DNA from: Panulirus ornatus
Lineage: Eukaryota > Arthropoda > Malacostraca > Decapoda > Palinuridae
Direction: 5' to 3'
Assembly (NCBI RefSeq): GCF_036320965.1
Contig: NC_092271.1
Location: 18,037,529-18,101,528, forward strand
DNA length: 64,000 nt
Shown here: in pieces, positions 15,047 to 27,981 of the stretch
Layout of the letters: each line of letters starts with the position of its first letter
How positions within the stretch are numbered: position 1 is the first letter of the stretch
Position numbers and translations under genes: made by a program
The notes under the pieces: generated by a model
Told to the model about the DNA's origin: nothing
The model's database searches: none
The model's input: the letters and a program-made list of their open reading frames with translations, nothing else

Positions 15047-16195
15047 CACATACTGTACTCTTGTGCAGTGTCCTGACCATGTCTCTACATATCACGAGGA
15101 TAACGAACAAGATAACGCACCACACCAGCAAGATAATGGACTTGGTTATCGTAAGATAATACATGGCAGATTAACGTAAGATGATTAGGTCTGAACTGCA
15201 GGTGACAGGTACAAAAATTCCTCGATATCTTAGAGGCTGTATGGCAACCTACCTACGATCCTTTCCCCTCAACCTTGCCTGGGCAGTAACAGCGTCGTGT
15301 GCAGCAGCAGCAGCAGTCGCCCGTAACCAAACGTAACCACCAGAGCGGCAACTCCCTTCCTCGTACCCGCTCATCCCTCGTAGCCACGTCTAAAGACTAA
15401 TTACGGAAGGATGTATAGTGTGTTTAATGCCCATCGGCTCCTAATCACTACCTGTAGGTGGTGTGTCACCACCACCTGAGGAGCTTACCTGCCTCCTCCT
15501 GTCTTCGCTGAAAACTGTTATGTATATGTAAACTACCTCCCTCATACACCACATATGTGTACACACCTTCCTCTCACCACACACCTTCCCCTCCTGTACA
15601 CTGCCTCCTCCCCACCTCAACCTCCCTCATCATACCCCCTAACGCAAACGTCTGTTGGACATCTTGACAGACAAATCCGCAAGACGTCAAAAATAATGGC
15701 GTGTTTCTGCCAAGAGGAGGATAATAGATACACGGAGGCCCCAGGCCGGCTAGACCGGGCCGAATCCATCTTCCCTGAGCAATCTACGCCGGGAAAACCA
15801 ATCTTATTGCCACCGTCCAGAGGGCGGGAAATAGGAGGTGCTGCCTCCATTATGCCCGGGGTCCCCTCCCCCCCAGTTGAACATCGCATCAGATGAATCC
15901 TCTTTTCAAGGCTTGAAGGCAGCGCAAATTCGATGCACAATTTATCAAAACCTGCATTTGCAGGAGACGTCCTGGGCTGGCTGGCTGCTTGCTTGCTTGC
16001 TGTCAGGTTCTGAAAGTCACGACTTTTGGCTTATACAATGATTTCTCCTTTTTTTTTTTTCTTTCTTGCCCAAGAAAATCTGTTGTTTCGGTCTCGAAAT
16101 GTTGTGTTTTGTGGATATTTACGTCACCTGATTGACAGCGACGGGACGACTTACGTTGTGATTTCCGGCGTGCGTGTTGGTTGGCGCTGCTTACC
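15045..16195. other. Long unique spacer
   Basis: One of the longest stretches without a tandem repeat. It has a short CAG run near 15303-15316 and the perfect CCTGCA-TT-TGCAGG hairpin at 15951-15964. The 15650-15940 segment is open on both strands (107-113 codons) with no recognisable domain. It would be a place to look for conserved non-coding sequence. Confidence 0.5.
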
Positions 16196-16197
16196 CT

Positions 16198-16510
16198 AGT
16201 GGAAGGAAGAGAACGGGTCGCCCAGCAGGAAGTAGATAGGTTGCAGGTTCCTACTGAAGGAGTATGAAAGGCGTGAAGGAAGAGGGTTGCACAGCGGTCG
16301 AAGCAGGTCATGATAGCTTAGACGAGGGCGAGGGGGTGAAGGAGGCGGGTACCACAGCAGTGGGTAGCTGGTCCTGCTGGTTCCTGGACCAGGTGGGAGT
16401 AAAGGAAGCGGGCTGGACAGCAATATGAGGAGGCCATGTTAGCCTGGGCGAAGAGGATGGAGTGAAGGAGGTGGGTCACACAGCAGTGTAGGTTCCTCCT
16501 GGCCTGGGAT
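16198..16510. repeat. Degenerate ~62-bp tandem repeat
   Basis: The phrase GTGAAGGA(A/G)G, then GGGT and CACAGC, recurs near 16275, 16336, 16397 and 16461, with a weaker copy near 16200. Spacings are 61-64 bp. The copies are heavily diverged, indicating an old array. Confidence 0.75.
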
Positions 16511-16661
16511 GAAGATATTCCCTGATGAAAAGGGAGTATAGTAGTTGATTCAACACATATAGGTAGTGGAAGAGTGAAATAGAGGAGAGGTTCCTCTTTT
16601 CCTCTGATCCAGAAAGTAGTGAAGCGACAAACCTATGAACATGTACATGAGCCCACCACCA

Positions 16662-16663
<2 letters not shown>

Positions 16664-16754
<91 letters not shown>
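16664..16754. repeat. (CA)n microsatellite, interrupted
   Basis: CA run of about 90 bp with TACACG interruptions near 16686. Confidence 0.96.
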
Positions 16755-16757
<3 letters not shown>

Positions 16758-17136
16758 AAGAGCTGTATACGTAGCGAGGCTAAATGGCCTTCATTAGTAT
16801 ATTCTGTTCTCAGGAGATGGGTGCCCCTATGAGTGTAAAACTCCTTCCTCGCACGGTGCAAATAGGTGATATTAATAAGCAATCATACAAACGACTTGAT
16901 CCCCATGGTAGATGATCCGTTCCCCATGGAATAACAGTTTGACTATGTGAGGACAATGTGAATTTTTATGAGAGCCACTTACCGTATTCCCATTGAAACA
17001 TGGACCCTCTGTAGACTGAAGTATCCATATACGTATTGGGGTGCAATATTTGGACTTTTGGAAATTACGATTTGGTTCCAATATAAGCGCGTCCTGGCTG
17101 CGGTAAAAGAACTGCCTGGTTTCTTGGTAATTTGAC

Positions 17137-17137
<1 letters not shown>
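16755..17137. other. Spacer with possible SINE-related scrap
   Basis: Unique DNA. GAGTGTAAAACTCCTTCCTC at about 16831-16850 resembles the 3' part of the SINE at 12537-12842, but the orientation relative to the neighbouring CA array does not fit a full copy. Confidence 0.4.

Positions 17138-17212
<75 letters not shown>
17138..17212. repeat. (GA)n microsatellite
   Basis: Perfect GA run of about 75 bp. Confidence 0.97.
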
Positions 17213-17737
<525 letters not shown>

Positions 17738-18004
17738 GTCATCTTCGACCCCGCCTTGGCTGAGGATGTAGAAGCTTTGTACTGAAGGGCATTTCATCCA
17801 CTACGGGTAACGGTTGGTCAGTAACCACGGAGACGGTCTCACACCTTTCGGAAATTTCCCGTCAGCAGCTGAGCCCAAACCTCGTGCGGGGGTCTTCAGC
17901 CCGATGAAGATGACCCTTGAGGAAGTTGGTCTTGAGGCGTCAGTGTGGTGTGATTGTGAGAGACATGAGTGTGCGCGGGGGATGTGTCCAGCATGGAAGC
18001 ATGT

Positions 18005-18008
18005 ATGT

Positions 18009-18070
<62 letters not shown>
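18005..18070. repeat. (GT)n microsatellite
   Basis: GT run of about 65 bp with one GA interruption near 18013. The 270 bp upstream hold no recognised feature. Confidence 0.97.
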
Positions 18071-18465
18071 TAATAGACTGAACTTATTTCACCAGTTTGT
18101 CAACGCATAGAAATTCATAAATCCATTATGATTTCCTTTCTTTTTCTGTTCCACACTTCCCTTTTTCCCCTCCTTTTCCTTATCTCCTTTCCATCCACTA
18201 TCCCTTTCTACCCTCCCTAGAGATGAACATATTGTTGTGTCCGCCGCCCCAGACCTGTGTGTAGGTAAGAGAGTTCAGACTGGATGATTGTGACGCCCTG
18301 GATGTGGTTTGATCTGCTTACCGAGGGGCGCACAGACAGTCTCTAATCCCCTTACTATATACTCCTGGATCCTCCTGACTGATCCAGCCAGACAGCCCTA
18401 ACGTAGAGCCTTTGGCGGTGGGGAGAAGGACAAAGGGAGATAGGGTTTGGGTGAAAAGAAAGAAA

Positions 18466-18468
<3 letters not shown>
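18071..18468. other. Spacer, nothing recognised
   Basis: Unique DNA with a pyrimidine-rich stretch at 18135-18220. Confidence 0.55.

Positions 18469-18547
<79 letters not shown>
18469..18547. repeat. (GA)n microsatellite
   Basis: Perfect GA run of about 79 bp. Confidence 0.97.
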
Positions 18548-18551
<4 letters not shown>

Positions 18552-19187
18552 AATGATTCCTTTTCATAAGTTTCTTTTTCCTTTTTATCTTTGCATTTCA
18601 TCATTTTGGGGTCGACTGACTCAAAACGTGAGAGACGCGCGCCTTGGATCACTACGCCGGGGTAACTTTTTGATTTTACTTATGTCAACCGAGACGTTTC
18701 TGGCGTGGTATATACCATTTCTGTTATTCAATAGGGAAAAAGGTTCGCTCAAAAGCCTTTTTTTTTATTTCGTCATTATTTGGCCATATTTCACCCAGTG
18801 TTCGTGGCATCTGGTTGATGTTTTTTTTAATATAAATGCCCAGCATTATGAGCATCGCCAATTTCTGATTTGATCAGTTCTAACCATCCTATAAAGGTTG
18901 CGTCGGGAAAAATGGGGCACATTTTTTTTGGGGGGGGTGGTTAGGGCCATCATTTGGCCATTTACATGCATTGTTCATGAAATATCAGCTGAGATTCATG
19001 AACTACTGCATAACGACGTCTTTCCACACACTGTGCATGATGCTATGACACACTTGGTCTTATGTAGAGGTTGAAGTTTAACAAATAATCCCCATCTTCG
19101 ACAATGACACATCTCGTCTGACCAGTATGATGATCGAACTCGGCAAAAAAAAACATATTTTTCGACGACATACTTCCATACAGAGGT
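18548..19187. other. Spacer, nothing recognised
   Basis: Unique AT-rich DNA. A frame continuing from the GA array stays open to 18873 but resembles no known protein. Confidence 0.5.
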
Positions 19188-19500
19188 ATAGGAGGAGGAG
19201 GAGGAGGAGGAGCCCCTGCACCTTGTCTCCAGCCAGATCTTGCTTCGCCCTGTCTCTTGCCTCACTCCGTCTTTTGCCTCACTCTGAACCTTGCCTCACT
19301 TTGTGTCTTGCTTCACCCTGTGTCTTGCTCCACCCTGAACCTTGCCTTACTTTGGGTCTTGCTTCGCCCTGTGTCTAGCCTCACACCATCTCTAGCCTCT
19401 CCCTGTACATAGCCTCCTCCCGTCTTTACCTTCTCCCTGGGTATTGCCTTGCCCTGTGTCTTGCTTCACCCTGGGTCTTCCCTCGCCTTCGGTCTTAACA
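19188..19500. repeat. GGA run plus degenerate ~20-bp minisatellite
   Basis: (GGA)n at 19188-19211, then about 14 diverged copies of a ~20-bp unit whose clearest form is CTTGCTTCACCCTGTGT (to about 19495). Confidence 0.8.
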
Positions 19501-19545
19501 GGACCTGGCACAGAGATCAATTACTATGATATCCCCCTCCCTCCC

Positions 19546-19548
<3 letters not shown>

Positions 19549-19594
<46 letters not shown>
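19549..19594. repeat. (CA)n microsatellite
   Basis: Perfect CA run of about 46 bp. Confidence 0.97.
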
Positions 19595-19597
<3 letters not shown>

Positions 19598-19661
19598 CAA
19601 GAGATACATCCTCGAACAGATGATGTTGAGGAAAGTCTTGGTAACAGAGGGACATGAAAGG

Positions 19662-19662
<1 letters not shown>

Positions 19663-19701
<39 letters not shown>
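19663..19701. repeat. (GT)n microsatellite
   Basis: Perfect GT run of about 39 bp, 70 bp from a CA run of similar length, so the two could form an inverted pair. Confidence 0.97.
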
Positions 19702-19703
<2 letters not shown>

Positions 19704-19784
19704 TGTTGTCTCTTGTAGTATACATTACCAGAAGGTGTTGCTCTTATGCTTGTTTGTATCTGGAGTTGTAGAAATTGTTTTCAT

Positions 19785-19822
<38 letters not shown>

Positions 19823-19840
19823 CGTAGTAGTAGTAGTAGT
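19785..19840. repeat. (AGT)n microsatellite
   Basis: AGT triplet run with one TCG interruption, 25 bp upstream of the 15-bp array that is itself built mostly of AGT. This is the probable seed of that array. Confidence 0.95.
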
Positions 19841-19864
19841 ATAAAGTTTAAAAAGGTAAAAAGG

Positions 19865-22542
19865 GTAGTAGTGCTAGTAGTAGTAGTGCTAGTAGTAGTA
19901 GTGCTAGTAGTAGTAGTGCTAGTAGTAGTAGTGCTAGTAGTAGTAGTGCTAGTAGTAGTAGTGCTAGTAGTAGTAGTGCTAGTAGTAGTAGTGCTAGTAG
20001 TAGTAGTGCTAGTAGTAGTAGTGCTAGTAGTAGTAGTGCTAGTAGTAGTAGTGCTAGTAGTAGTAGTGCTAGTAGTAGTAGTGCTAGTAGTAGTAGTGCT
20101 AGTAGTAGTAGTGCTAGTAGTAGTAGTGCTAGTAGTAGTAGTGCTAGTAGTAGTAGTGCTAGTAGTAGTAGTGCTAGTAGTAGTAGTGCTAGTAGTAGTA
20201 GTGCTAGTAGTAGTAGTGCTAGTAGTAGTAGTGCTAGTAGTAGTAGTGCTAGTAGTAGTAGTGCTAGTAGTAGTAGTGCTAGTAGTAGTAGTGCTAGTAG
20301 TAGTAGTGCTAGTAGTAGTAGTGCTAGTAGTAGTAGTGCTAGTAGTAGTAGTGCTAGTAGTAGTAGTGCTAGTAGTAGTAGTGCTAGTAGTAGTAGTGCT
20401 AGTAGTAGTAGTGCTAGTAGTAGTAGTGCTAGTAGTAGTAGTGCTAGTAGTAGTAGTGCTAGTAGTAGTAGTGCTAGTAGTAGTAGTGCTAGTAGTAGTA
20501 GTGCTAGTAGTAGTAGTGCTAGTAGTAGTAGTGCTAGTAGTAGTAGTGCTAGTAGTAGTAGTGCTAGTAGTAGTAGTGCTAGTAGTAGTAGTGCTAGTAG
20601 TAGTAGTGCTAGTAGTAGTAGTGCTAGTAGTAGTAGTGCTAGTAGTAGTAGTGCTAGTAGTAGTAGTGCTAGTAGTAGTAGTGCTAGTAGTAGTAGTGCT
20701 AGTAGTAGTAGTGCTAGTAGTAGTAGTGCTAGTAGTAGTAGTGCTAGTAGTAGTAGTGCTAGTAGTAGTAGTGCTAGTAGTAGTAGTGCTAGTAGTAGTA
20801 GTGCTAGTAGTAGTAGTGCTAGTAGTAGTAGTGCTAGTAGTAGTAGTGCTAGTAGTAGTAGTGCTAGTAGTAGTAGTGCTAGTAGTAGTAGTGCTAGTAG
20901 TAGTAGTGCTAGTAGTAGTAGTGCTAGTAGTAGTAGTGCTAGTAGTAGTAGTGCTAGTAGTAGTAGTGCTAGTAGTAGTAGTGCTAGTAGTAGTAGTGCT
21001 AGTAGTAGTAGTGCTAGTAGTAGTAGTGCTAGTAGTAGTAGTGCTAGTAGTAGTAGTGCTAGTAGTAGTAGTGCTAGTAGTAGTAGTGCTAGTAGTAGTA
21101 GTGCTAGTAGTAGTAGTGCTAGTAGTAGTAGTGCTAGTAGTAGTAGTGCTAGTAGTAGTAGTGCTAGTAGTAGTAGTGCTAGTAGTAGTAGTGCTAGTAG
21201 TAGTAGTGCTAGTAGTAGTAGTGCTAGTAGTAGTAGTGCTAGTAGTAGTAGTGCTAGTAGTAGTAGTGCTAGTAGTAGTAGTGCTAGTAGTAGTAGTGCT
21301 AGTAGTAGTAGTGCTAGTAGTAGTAGTGCTAGTAGTAGTAGTGCTAGTAGTAGTAGTGCTAGTAGTAGTAGTGCTAGTAGTAGTAGTGCTAGTAGTAGTA
21401 GTGCTAGTAGTAGTAGTGCTAGTAGTAGTAGTGCTAGTAGTAGTAGTGCTAGTAGTAGTAGTGCTAGTAGTAGTAGTGCTAGTAGTAGTAGTGCTAGTAG
21501 TAGTAGTGCTAGTAGTAGTAGTGCTAGTAGTAGTAGTGCTAGTAGTAGTAGTGCTAGTAGTAGTAGTGCTAGTAGTAGTAGTGCTAGTAGTAGTAGTGCT
21601 AGTAGTAGTAGTGCTAGTAGTAGTAGTGCTAGTAGTAGTAGTGCTAGTAGTAGTAGTGCTAGTAGTAGTAGTGCTAGTAGTAGTAGTGCTAGTAGTAGTA
21701 GTGCTAGTAGTAGTAGTGCTAGTAGTAGTAGTGCTAGTAGTAGTAGTGCTAGTAGTAGTAGTGCTAGTAGTAGTAGTGCTAGTAGTAGTAGTGCTAGTAG
21801 TAGTAGTGCTAGTAGTAGTAGTGCTAGTAGTAGTAGTGCTAGTAGTAGTAGTGCTAGTAGTAGTAGTGCTAGTAGTAGTAGTGCTAGTAGTAGTAGTGCT
21901 AGTAGTAGTAGTGCTAGTAGTAGTAGTGCTAGTAGTAGTAGTGCTAGTAGTAGTAGTGCTAGTAGTAGTAGTGCTAGTAGTAGTAGTGCTAGTAGTAGTA
22001 GTGCTAGTAGTAGTAGTGCTAGTAGTAGTAGTGCTAGTAGTAGTAGTGCTAGTAGTAGTAGTGCTAGTAGTAGTAGTGCTAGTAGTAGTAGTGCTAGTAG
22101 TAGTAGTGCTAGTAGTAGTAGTGCTAGTAGTAGTAGTGCTAGTAGTAGTAGTGCTAGTAGTAGTAGTGCTAGTAGTAGTAGTGCTAGTAGTAGTAGTGCT
22201 AGTAGTAGTAGTGCTAGTAGTAGTAGTGCTAGTAGTAGTAGTGCTAGTAGTAGTAGTGCTAGTAGTAGTAGTGCTAGTAGTAGTAGTGCTAGTAGTAGTA
22301 GTGCTAGTAGTAGTAGTGCTAGTAGTAGTAGTGCTAGTAGTAGTAGTGCTAGTAGTAGTAGTGCTAGTAGTAGTAGTGCTAGTAGTAGTAGTGCTAGTAG
22401 TAGTAGTGCTAGTAGTAGTAGTGCTAGTAGTAGTAGTGCTAGTAGTAGTAGTGCTAGTAGTAGTAGTGCTAGTAGTAGTAGTGCTAGTAGTAGTAGTGCT
22501 AGTAGTAGTAGTGCTAGTAGTAGTAGTGCTAGTAGTAGTAGT
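19865..22542. repeat. 2.68-kb perfect array of a 15-bp unit
   Basis: The unit AGTAGTAGTAGTGCT is repeated 177 complete times (19876-22530) with partial units at each end. I see no substitution, insertion or deletion across the array. Unit length is a multiple of three, so four of six frames are open: VVVVL and SSSSA on +, STTTT and ALLLL on -. The 946-codon frame 19775-22615 opens at a TTG, continues 24 codons past the array and stops. Adjacent DNA gives no promoter, signal or domain evidence. Sequence identity over this length implies very recent expansion, active homogenisation, or consensus collapse during assembly. The true copy number may differ. Confidence 0.97.
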
Positions 22543-23832
22543 ACCTATACTCAGAGGATTAGAGGTTTGGTTAGTACAGATGGCTATATTGCTCAGGTCG
22601 CATTGCTTGCGGTGACTGTATAGTTTGAATAGAACAAAGAAAATGATGCGTTAGTTTTTCGCTGATTACACCGCTTGCCATGACTGTTGGTGCCCGCAAT
22701 TGATGGAGATGTTAACATAGTGGCAGTCATGAACCAGTTTGCACGAGTCTCGCCCCAGAGATGATCCACTCTATTTTCACACTCTTCATACGACCTTCTA
22801 ACCAACATGTATTGTGACACATCTCTGATTCCGTCAACACCTACTAACTACTGTAACACGTCTTCCATCACCCAGTCACTATCATGACATGTCCCTCATA
22901 CCATCGTCATCACCCAGTCACTATCGTGACCTGTCTTTCATACAGTCAACCAATCATGCTGACATGTCTTTCATCATCTGTCTGTCTCGTGACACTTCTC
23001 TCATACAGTCATAACCCAGTCAGTACCTGTGTGCAGGGGAGAGACTGAGATGGAGGAGAGGTGAACACCTGGAAAGAACTAAGTAGAGAACAACACAAGA
23101 CCTGGCCACGCCCCATGGGTGACCCTAGCCGAAGACTCTGGCTGAGGCAGCCTTCACCTCCAGAGGGTCATGGTGTAACGGATGATAAGGCTCAGGTAAG
23201 ACGGAAAAAACAAGAGAGTTGCTTCTTGAGACACAACGCCATTATAGTTTCCTCGATAATTTTTTTCTCGTGCTACTTCCGCAACTCCTCTCCTCGAGGG
23301 GGTCATCAGGCCTCAAAACTTTTCTTCAGACGAAGAGAGAAAGGAGAAGAAGAAATTGGAGGGCGTTTCCCTATCCTCGCGCAGGTAGCTAGAGAACAAA
23401 TGTTCTTGTTACCTACTCCGTGGAATGATAAACTTATGCTACATCGGAGTGGGAACTTTTGGAGTTGAATCCCTTTTGTGAAAAATGGCTGCTCACCTGT
23501 ACCCAGCTGCTGGCCCATGATGGCTATTGGATACCATAACTCAGTTCGAAGCTCTTCTAACATTTTTCTCTCTGGATGCTTGGCTTGTATTGGACAAAGT
23601 TAAGGAGCTCAAAACTTGTGAAGGGTTTGACAAGGGGAGGAACAGTTTCTCTTCATTTTTTTTTCAAATATAAATATAGATACCACATTTTTTTTTATTT
23701 ATATAACTCTTTTTGTATAACAAATATTACTACCCCTGGGAATACACTTATATCTAAGTAGAATTCATTGGTCGCTTAGTAGTATTAATGTCCTGTATGA
23801 GGAGCACTTTTTAGAGAAATGAAATACAGTAA
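22543..23832. other. Spacer with faint 40-50 bp repeat
   Basis: From about 22800 to 23020 phrases such as ATCACCCAGTCACTATC and TGACATGTC recur at irregular 40-50 bp spacing, an old decayed repeat. A 135-codon frame on + (23061-23468) shows no recognisable domain. The rest appears unique. Confidence 0.5.
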
Positions 23833-23857
23833 CACACACACACACACACACACACAG
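23833..23857. repeat. (CA)n microsatellite, short
   Basis: Perfect CA run of about 25 bp. Confidence 0.95.
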
Positions 23858-23929
23858 GGAGCAGGTCTGGCGGCATCATCTAAACCCAACACAACCTCAA
23901 CCTATCACTTCCCGCCGCCCGTCGTGACT

Positions 23930-24130
23930 ATGCATGCATCCTCCAACGGCGACAATACACCCCGGGAATACACGACGGCAGCGCGCGCGCTATTATGGCT
24001 GCGCGATTATGCAAATGAGCATGAATTCGGAAAACGTAAAGGCCTCGTCTTGCATCCAAATGAGCGAAATATCGGCGCGTTATGAGGTGCGGGAGGCGGA
24101 CAGAGCGAGGGACAATGAGGGCTTGGAGAG
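23930..24130. promoter_or_regulatory. CpG-rich segment with POU octamer
   Basis: About 200 bp unusually rich in CpG, including GCAGCGCGCGCGC near 23969-23981, a perfect octamer ATGCAAAT at 24009-24016 (the consensus POU/Oct site) and CCAAATGAGCG near 24057. There are no simple repeats inside it. It could be a distal enhancer or a promoter of an unannotated transcript. This is motif-based inference only. Confidence 0.35.
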
Positions 24131-24346
24131 GATCTCTCACCGGCGTGTGTGTCCTCAGGTGTGGGAACAAGATAGCAGGTTGTGGGCAGAAGATAACAGG
24201 CTTCGGGGAGATGATAGCAGGTTCACGAGCCTCTAAAAGGAAGGGCTTATGATGATAACCCTTTGGTTAATGCCGTGTTGAGAGATGGTCATCAAGGCTG
24301 GAGACTCGTGGTGTGCCACCTGTCTTGTGGCACCTGTACCTTTGTG

Positions 24347-24632
24347 TTATGGCTCGTGTACCGCTGGTGTACCGTGTTATGGCTCGTGTACCGCTGGTGT
24401 ACCGTGTTGTGGCTCGTGTACCGCTGGTGTACCGTGTTGTGGCTCGTGTACCGCTGGTGTACCGTGTTATGGCTCGTGTACCGCTGGTGTACCGTGTTAT
24501 GGCTCGTGTACCGCTGGTGTACCGTGTTATGGCTCGTGTACCGCTGGTGTACCGTGTTATGGCTCGTGTACCGCTGGTGTACCGTGTTATGGCTCGTGTA
24601 CCGCTGGTGTACCGTGTTATGGCTCGTGTACC
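24347..24632. repeat. 30-bp minisatellite, 9.5 copies
   Basis: Nine full units (from 24347) and one half unit. Each unit contains two GTGTACCG half-repeats, TGGCTCGTGTACC and then GCTGGTGTACC, so the 30-mer probably arose from a ~15-bp dimer. The only variation I see is TTAT to TTGT at the starts of units three and four (24407, 24437). It is open in most frames on both strands. The 322-codon + frame that runs on into CT and AT repeats opens at TTG and is not credible as a gene. Confidence 0.96.
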
Positions 24633-24919
24633 ATTCCAAGTACGGTGCATCTCCCATGATAACCTATTGGCAGAAGAAACAAATTGGAGAATGGTTGAAA
24701 AGGAAGGGTGTGGAAATGCTTGCCTTTCTGACTATCACCATCTATCAGGATCTATTGTTTTTTTCTAGGGTAGCTAAGGTGATGTTTGTGAATGATTGGA
24801 TGAAGGCGGTGGAGGAGGGAGTGTGTGAGGGGATCAAGAGAAGTCATAGGGGCCTCCCGGTGAGGCAGTCAGAGATGACTGTCTCGCCTTCTGGCTTCAT
24901 GCTGATTACCACTGGAGAG

Positions 24920-25214
<295 letters not shown>

Positions 25215-25359
25215 CAATAGGTTTTCTGTGAGTGACAATATGTGACGGACCACCGTTCACAGCACAAGAGGGACTCATCTCCTCTTTCATCTCCGTTTTC
25301 TGATGGTTTCCCGCTGAGTGGTCTCGGCCAGACCCGAGACAAGTGCTGAGGTTTTAGTC

Positions 25360-25510
25360 TCGACCTCCACTCTGTACCGGGTCCCGACCTCCTCCCTATA
25401 CCGGGTGCCGACCTCCTCTCTGTACAGGGATCCAACCACCTCCCTATACAGGGTCTCGACCACTACCTTATACCGGGTCCAGACCTCCTCCCTGTACTGA
25501 GTCTCGTACT
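25360..25510. repeat. 24-bp minisatellite, ~6 copies
   Basis: Units beginning at 25360, 25384, 25408 and onward in 24-bp steps with the cores CGACCTCCTCCCT and ATACCGGGT, diverging toward the 3' end. Confidence 0.92.
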
Positions 25511-25789
25511 TCAACTAAATTCATAGAAATAAGTGTCGTTGTTTCCGTCGTGCGTCCGGCAGCAGCTCTAGGCTCCAGGTTGCCGTGGATGGTGTTGTAA
25601 ACACGTCACAGCTACGAACAACACTCAAAAAAAAAAAATATTACTCCAAGAACTCAGCCTTAAGAAGGAGCCACCCAGACAAGAACACATCGACATCCTA
25701 CCACAGAAGGCCCTTCGGTAATTATCTCAACAGCCACAACGCGAAGCTGAGCACAGAGTGCCTTCTTGAAGGAGAGGGATTACAATGAC

Positions 25790-26640
25790 ATTGAAATCAG
25801 TCATGCCCGACACAGATCTGGAGTATTACCGACCTGCTTCCCCCTTAGAAGCACCAGGCAGGGGAAGGTCTTGAAGAATATACTTAACCTTAGATTCATA
25901 AAACGCAAAGAAGACAACAGCCTCTGTAATCAGGGAAAACGAGATTTCCAGATGAGTAGGATACCGCCTCTGCAGCTATGACCATTGGAATAAGAAAGGA
26001 TAACACAGTTACCAGAGGACGAGTAATAAGCTGCACAGTCAAGCAGAGAGACGGAGGCAAAGCCTTCGACAAACTATGAACAACCGGCCGACGCTGTAGA
26101 CCGTGACAGTCAGGCACGTCAGACTTAACAGAAAGACTACTGTGCAGTTTCCTTTGCCAGTGTTCTGCCGGAATCACCATCAACTCCACAACAATTTCCT
26201 GTACTAAGTTGGGTTGAACCCTGGTCCACACACTGACATTAGGAGCGATGATAACAGCAGACATCAACAAAAGAACGCAACAAGGGACAGCGGTCCTGGC
26301 CAGCCAGCCTGCAGAGATTCAAGCACCTTCCGGATGGGCAAAAACTAACGCCTTGGTGAAGCCCGCAATGATCCTTCCTCACGCTTGGTGAAGGCCATGA
26401 TGACCATCCTCCCTCACATCCTACCCTATACTCCCCGGTATCCACACACCTCACCTCCATATCACGCACACTAAAGTTCCAGAGAGTAGAAATACCCTTA
26501 GGTTGAAAACACTGAAGAACATGAACGACGAAAGATAAGACCAGTTCGTACAGCACAGAGGAGTCTGGCAGAAGCGAGACGACCACGAAGACACGAACTG
26601 TAGACATACCCGGGACGACCTTCACTCCCCACACAGCACT
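25790..26640 (+). pseudogene. Decayed non-LTR retrotransposon reverse transcriptase
   Basis: Reading + with several frame changes and stops, this stretch follows the order of a LINE reverse transcriptase. An early fingers-domain segment QGKVLKNILNLRF starts at 25859. The catalytic-domain entry GKAFDKL lies at 26056-26076 and is followed directly by a stop. A later segment EARRPRRHEL (26571-26600) resembles the region past the palm in jockey-like elements. The palm YxDD box and the GVPQGS motif are not legible in the decayed middle. There are no intact endonuclease or ORF1 sequences upstream, so it is a 5'-truncated dead copy. Clade assignment (jockey-like) is tentative. Minus-strand frames of 124-137 codons over the same DNA are shadows. 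Confidence 0.65.
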
Positions 26641-26769
26641 ACGTAGCGACACACCACTTGGTGACTACAAAGCTTCAAAGAACTTAACTGATGTACACAG
26701 TCAGTGAGAATTATCAGCTTAGCTTAACAGATTTCCTTTCTCACTCCAACAAGCAGCAACGCTACTGAA

Positions 26770-26815
<46 letters not shown>
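26770..26815. repeat. (CA)n microsatellite
   Basis: Perfect CA run of about 46 bp. Confidence 0.97.
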
Positions 26816-27883
<1,068 letters not shown>

Positions 27884-27981
27884 GATGATGATGATGATGA
27901 TGATGATGGTAATGATGGTGATGATGATGGTGATGATGATGATGATGATAATGATGATGATGATGATGATGATGATGATGT
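27884..27981. repeat. (GAT)n microsatellite, imperfect
   Basis: GAT/ATG triplet run of about 98 bp with GGT and AAT variants. Confidence 0.95.

Noticed and set aside
19775..22615. 946-codon open frame (VVVVL repeat)
   Set aside because: It is produced entirely by a 15-bp tandem array, opens at TTG, and has no domain, signal or promoter support outside the repeat.
24347..24632. CRISPR-like direct repeat array
   Set aside because: Units are contiguous with no unique spacers, and the context is eukaryotic.
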